This document shows positions 63,702 through 64,000 of a stretch of 64,000 nt of DNA, in pieces; positions within the stretch are counted from its first letter, which is position 1; each line of letters begins with the position of its first letter. This DNA is from Salegentibacter salinarum (GTDB lineage Bacteria; Bacteroidota; Bacteroidia; Flavobacteriales; Flavobacteriaceae). The notes beneath the pieces are model-generated. The model saw nothing but the letters and a program-made list of their open reading frames with translations. It made no database searches and was not told the DNA's origin. The position numbers were made by a program, and so were the translations under genes. The stretch lies in NCBI RefSeq assembly GCF_900168115.1, contig NZ_FUZC01000006.1, forward strand, positions 62,001-126,000. The letters are read 5' to 3'.

Positions 63702-64000
63702 ATGATGAAAAAAATTACATTCTTATTGCTCGGGTTAATTTTAAGTTCTCAATTTAAAATGACCGCCCAGGAAGAAAGGGATAGAGTTATAACAACCGCA
63801 GTTCCCTTTTTGCTTGTAGCTGCCGATGCCCGGGCGGGCGGAATGGGAGACCAGGGAGTAGCAACATCGGCCGATGTTTTTTCCCAGCAATGGAATCCGG
63901 CGAAATATGCTTTTGCTTCCAGTGAACACGCAATAGGCGTGTCTTACACTCCATACCTTAGTGATATTGTTAGTGATATCTTTCTTGGAAACATCAGTTA
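63702..64000 (+). CDS. porV: Type IX secretion system outer-membrane protein PorV (5' part)
   Basis: The frame starts at ATGATG (63702) and is open to the window end, giving ~99 residues. A signal peptide (KKITFLLLGLILSSQFKMTA) precedes EERDRVITTAVPFLLVAADA. The hallmark ARAGGMGDQGVATSADVFSQ with QWNPAKYAFASSEHAIGVSY and TPYLSDIV identifies PorV (also called LptO), a FadL-like outer-membrane barrel that shuttles T9SS cargo from the translocon. It is divergent from gldJ, so two T9SS/gliding genes sit together. The rest of the gene lies outside the window. Confidence 0.9.
   Translation, partial: MMKKITFLLLGLILSSQFKMTAQEERDRVITTAVPFLLVAADARAGGMGDQGVATSADVFSQQWNPAKYAFASSEHAIGVSYTPYLSDIVSDIFLGNIS

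Noticed and set aside
1-64000. CRISPR arrays, tRNA/rRNA genes, transposases, integrases or toxin-antitoxin pairs
   Set aside because: None found on reading both strands; all long stretches are accounted for by metabolic or housekeeping genes.

Overview
The window is chromosomal DNA of a Bacteroidota bacterium, almost certainly a member of the Flavobacteriaceae. It carries SusC/SusD-type outer-membrane glycan importers, many Bacteroidota-style lipoprotein signals, a hybrid two-component sensor fused to an AraC domain, the gliding protein GldJ and the type IX secretion protein PorV. The general gene style resembles marine genera such as Gramella, Salegentibacter or Zunongwangia, but the genus is only a guess. 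I see no rRNA or tRNA gene, CRISPR array, insertion sequence or phage gene. The bulk of the window is devoted to carbohydrate use.

Layout. (1) 1-5906: tail of a glycan locus, with a SusD C-terminus, a terminator, a GH3 glycosidase and two GH29 alpha-L-fucosidases. (2) 5907-9972: a non-sugar interlude with CutC, a BLUF blue-light protein, a PqiA-like membrane protein and a soluble PAS histidine kinase. (3) 10216-43761: a large pectin/galacturonate locus. Its first arm is SusC-SusD, two tandem terminators, then PL10, GH105, CE8, DUF4861, GH43 and GH28. Its second arm is the catabolic operon kduI-kduD-uxaC-kdgK-kdgA, a three-gene TRAP importer, uxaB, uxaA and a frameshifted Gfo/Idh oxidoreductase. 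A LacI-family gene points the other way. Its third arm is GH28, CE8, CE12, kdgF, uxuA, uxuB and uxaE. (4) 44009-46244: galK-galT on the minus strand. (5) 46396-59107: a fructan locus with a sensor hybrid, sugar-porter MFS, GH32, SusC, SusD, fructokinase and a BASS-family symporter. (6) 59560-64000: housekeeping, with a DUF4403-like protein, murF, gldJ and the start of porV.

How the pectin genes fit together. CE8 and CE12 remove methyl and acetyl esters. PL10 and the GH28 enzymes cut homogalacturonan, SusCD imports oligomers to the periplasm, and GH105, GH28 and GH43 trim them. The TRAP system would carry (unsaturated) uronates across the inner membrane. KdgF, KduI and KduD convert the unsaturated product to 2-keto-3-deoxygluconate (KDG). 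UxaC turns galacturonate into tagaturonate, which can go through UxaB/UxaA or be epimerised by UxaE to fructuronate for UxuB/UxuA. Both routes meet at KDG, which KdgK and KdgA convert to pyruvate and glyceraldehyde-3-phosphate.

The strongest regulatory observation is an identical 14-bp palindrome, TGTAATCGATTACA, upstream of susC, kduI and the second GH28 (one copy per arm), with a degenerate copy upstream of the lacI gene. This defines a plausible LacI-type pectin regulon. I found no convincing wholly new system. The least explained parts are the DUF4861 protein inside the pectinase operon, a compound hairpin between lacI and GH28, the soluble PAS kinase with no partner, and the BASS symporter at the end of the fructan locus.
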